In this document: piece after piece, positions 13,095 to 13,679 of the stretch
How the letters are laid out: every line of letters starts with the position of its first letter
Numbering within the stretch: the first letter of the stretch is position 1
Assembly: GCA_016789205.1 (NCBI GenBank)
Contig: JAEURF010000015.1
Coordinates: 1 to 13,679, forward strand
Source: Anaerolineales bacterium
Lineage (GTDB): Bacteria; Chloroflexota; Anaerolineae; Anaerolineales; Villigracilaceae
Direction: 5' to 3'
DNA: 13,679 bases
Notes under the pieces: generated by a model
Told to the model about the DNA's origin: nothing
Database searches by the model: none
The model's input: only the letters and a program-made list of their open reading frames with translations
Position numbers and translations under genes: made by a program

Positions 13095-13628
13095 ATGCAA
13101 ACGGTCAAAATGGTAGTCACAGGTCCATTCAGCGCTGGCAAGACGCAGTTTATTCAGTCTGTCAGTGAAATTGACGTGGTCGCCACAGAAAGAAAAATTT
13201 CTTCTGCGGAAGAAAAAAGTGTGAAATCGGCTACGACAGTGGCAATGGATTTCGGTCGCATCACTGTTGATGAAGATTTGGTCTTATATTTATTTGGTAC
13301 GCCGGGTCAAAAACGCTTTGACTTTATGTGGGAGATTCTTTCTGAAGGGATGTTAGGCTTTATTGTTTTGGTAGATAGCACTCGCCCGGAAACATTCCGT
13401 GAGGCGCGTTCTATTTTGGAAACCTTCCGCGCTTATGCACCAACTCCGTTTGTGGTCGCCGCGAATAAACAAGATATGGAAGACGCATGGGATTTGGAAG
13501 ATATGCGCCATGCGTTGCGTTTAGATAAAAATACAAAAATGTTGCCCTGCGTCGCTACAGATAAAAACACAGTCAAAACTGTCTTGATTGAGTTATTAAC
13601 TGGAGTGTTAGAAAACATGGATTCGTAG
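13095..13628 (+). CDS. Small Ras-like GTPase, CvnD (conservon)-type
   Basis: 177 residues, single G domain. P-loop GPFSAGKT (10-17); a switch-I Thr at 47/48 in SATTVAMDFGRI; G3 region LYLFGTPGQKRFDFMWE (64-80), where the usual DxxG Asp is replaced, as is typical of CvnD relatives; G4 NKQD (124-127); G5 CVATD (152-156). The sequence resembles the GTPase of actinobacterial conservons, which pairs with a Roadblock protein, a DUF742 winged-helix protein and a histidine kinase. Here the upstream DUF4388/winged-helix protein may take the adaptor role. GGAAGGAT (13080-13087) gives a good ribosome site. Confidence 0.9.
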   Translation: MQTVKMVVTGPFSAGKTQFIQSVSEIDVVATERKISSAEEKSVKSATTVAMDFGRITVDEDLVLYLFGTPGQKRFDFMWEILSEGMLGFIVLVDSTRPETFREARSILETFRAYAPTPFVVAANKQDMEDAWDLEDMRHALRLDKNTKMLPCVATDKNTVKTVLIELLTGVLENMDS

Positions 13629-13655
13629 AAGCAGGGGGCTGGTTGATTTGTCACT

Positions 13656-13679
13656 GTGTCATCAATTACTACTGACCAA
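13656..13679 (+). CDS. Possible 5' end of a further gene (GTG start), cut by window
   Basis: GTG at 13656 opens a frame reading SSITTDQ to the last base without a stop. The ribosome site is poor (the AGGGGG at 13633-13638 is too far), so this rests mainly on operon context. A Roadblock/LC7 protein would be expected here by analogy with conservons. Confidence 0.25.

Overview
The window looks like a chromosomal segment of a moderately AT-rich, free-living bacterium. The best guess is a member of the Chloroflexota (Anaerolineae-like). This is inferred from the gene mix: Thr/Pro-linker lipoproteins, a DUF4388 protein next to a conservon-type GTPase, a tandem-GNAT MshD-like protein, and a trypsin-like lipoprotein with an inserted calcium loop. 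Taxonomy cannot be settled without a search. Promoters look like ordinary housekeeping sigma promoters (TTGACx, TATAAT). Most genes have GGAGG-type ribosome sites, and one gene looks leaderless.

Minus-strand block (1-4818). Two transcription units run right to left. The left unit starts at a clear promoter (2376-2403) and reads a PrsW-like polytopic membrane protein, a membrane-anchored protein that may have a PsbP-like domain, and a secreted trypsin-like lipoprotein cut by the window start. In the last two genes the ribosome site lies on or beside the upstream stop codon. The PrsW-like protein has lost nearly all the catalytic residues of its family, so this may be a sensing or scaffolding module rather than a protease cascade. 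The right unit carries an M23 peptidase, a short SDR-fold protein lacking the catalytic Ser and Lys, a DinB-family protein and a GNAT acetyltransferase, with tight coupling among the last three.

Centre (4819-7397). A small heat-shock protein (Hsp20) is flanked by two related palindromic elements of about 60 nt in direct orientation and has its own terminator. Then come a BMP/PnrA-like substrate-binding lipoprotein and a small membrane-anchored DUF3592-like protein with different codon usage. The 338-nt gap at 7060-7397 holds a promoter, a 27-codon open frame with a strong ribosome site, and two intrinsic terminators directly before the next gene. I read this as a candidate attenuation leader. 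It is the most interesting non-coding structure here.

Right half (7398-13679). Three GNAT proteins follow: two diverged paralogues in tandem and one double-GNAT protein. After a hairpin come a zinc-ribbon protein with a histone H1-like basic tail and a strong terminator. A HAD phosphatase and an MFS transporter are coupled by an ATGA overlap. The window ends with a separately promoted signalling pair, a DUF4388/winged-helix protein and a small CvnD-like GTPase, possibly followed by a further gene cut by the window end.

No rRNA, tRNA, CRISPR array, transposase or phage gene was seen. I found no complete defence or biosynthetic system. The candidates for something undescribed are the pseudo-PrsW operon and the leader ORF with double terminator ahead of the GNAT genes.
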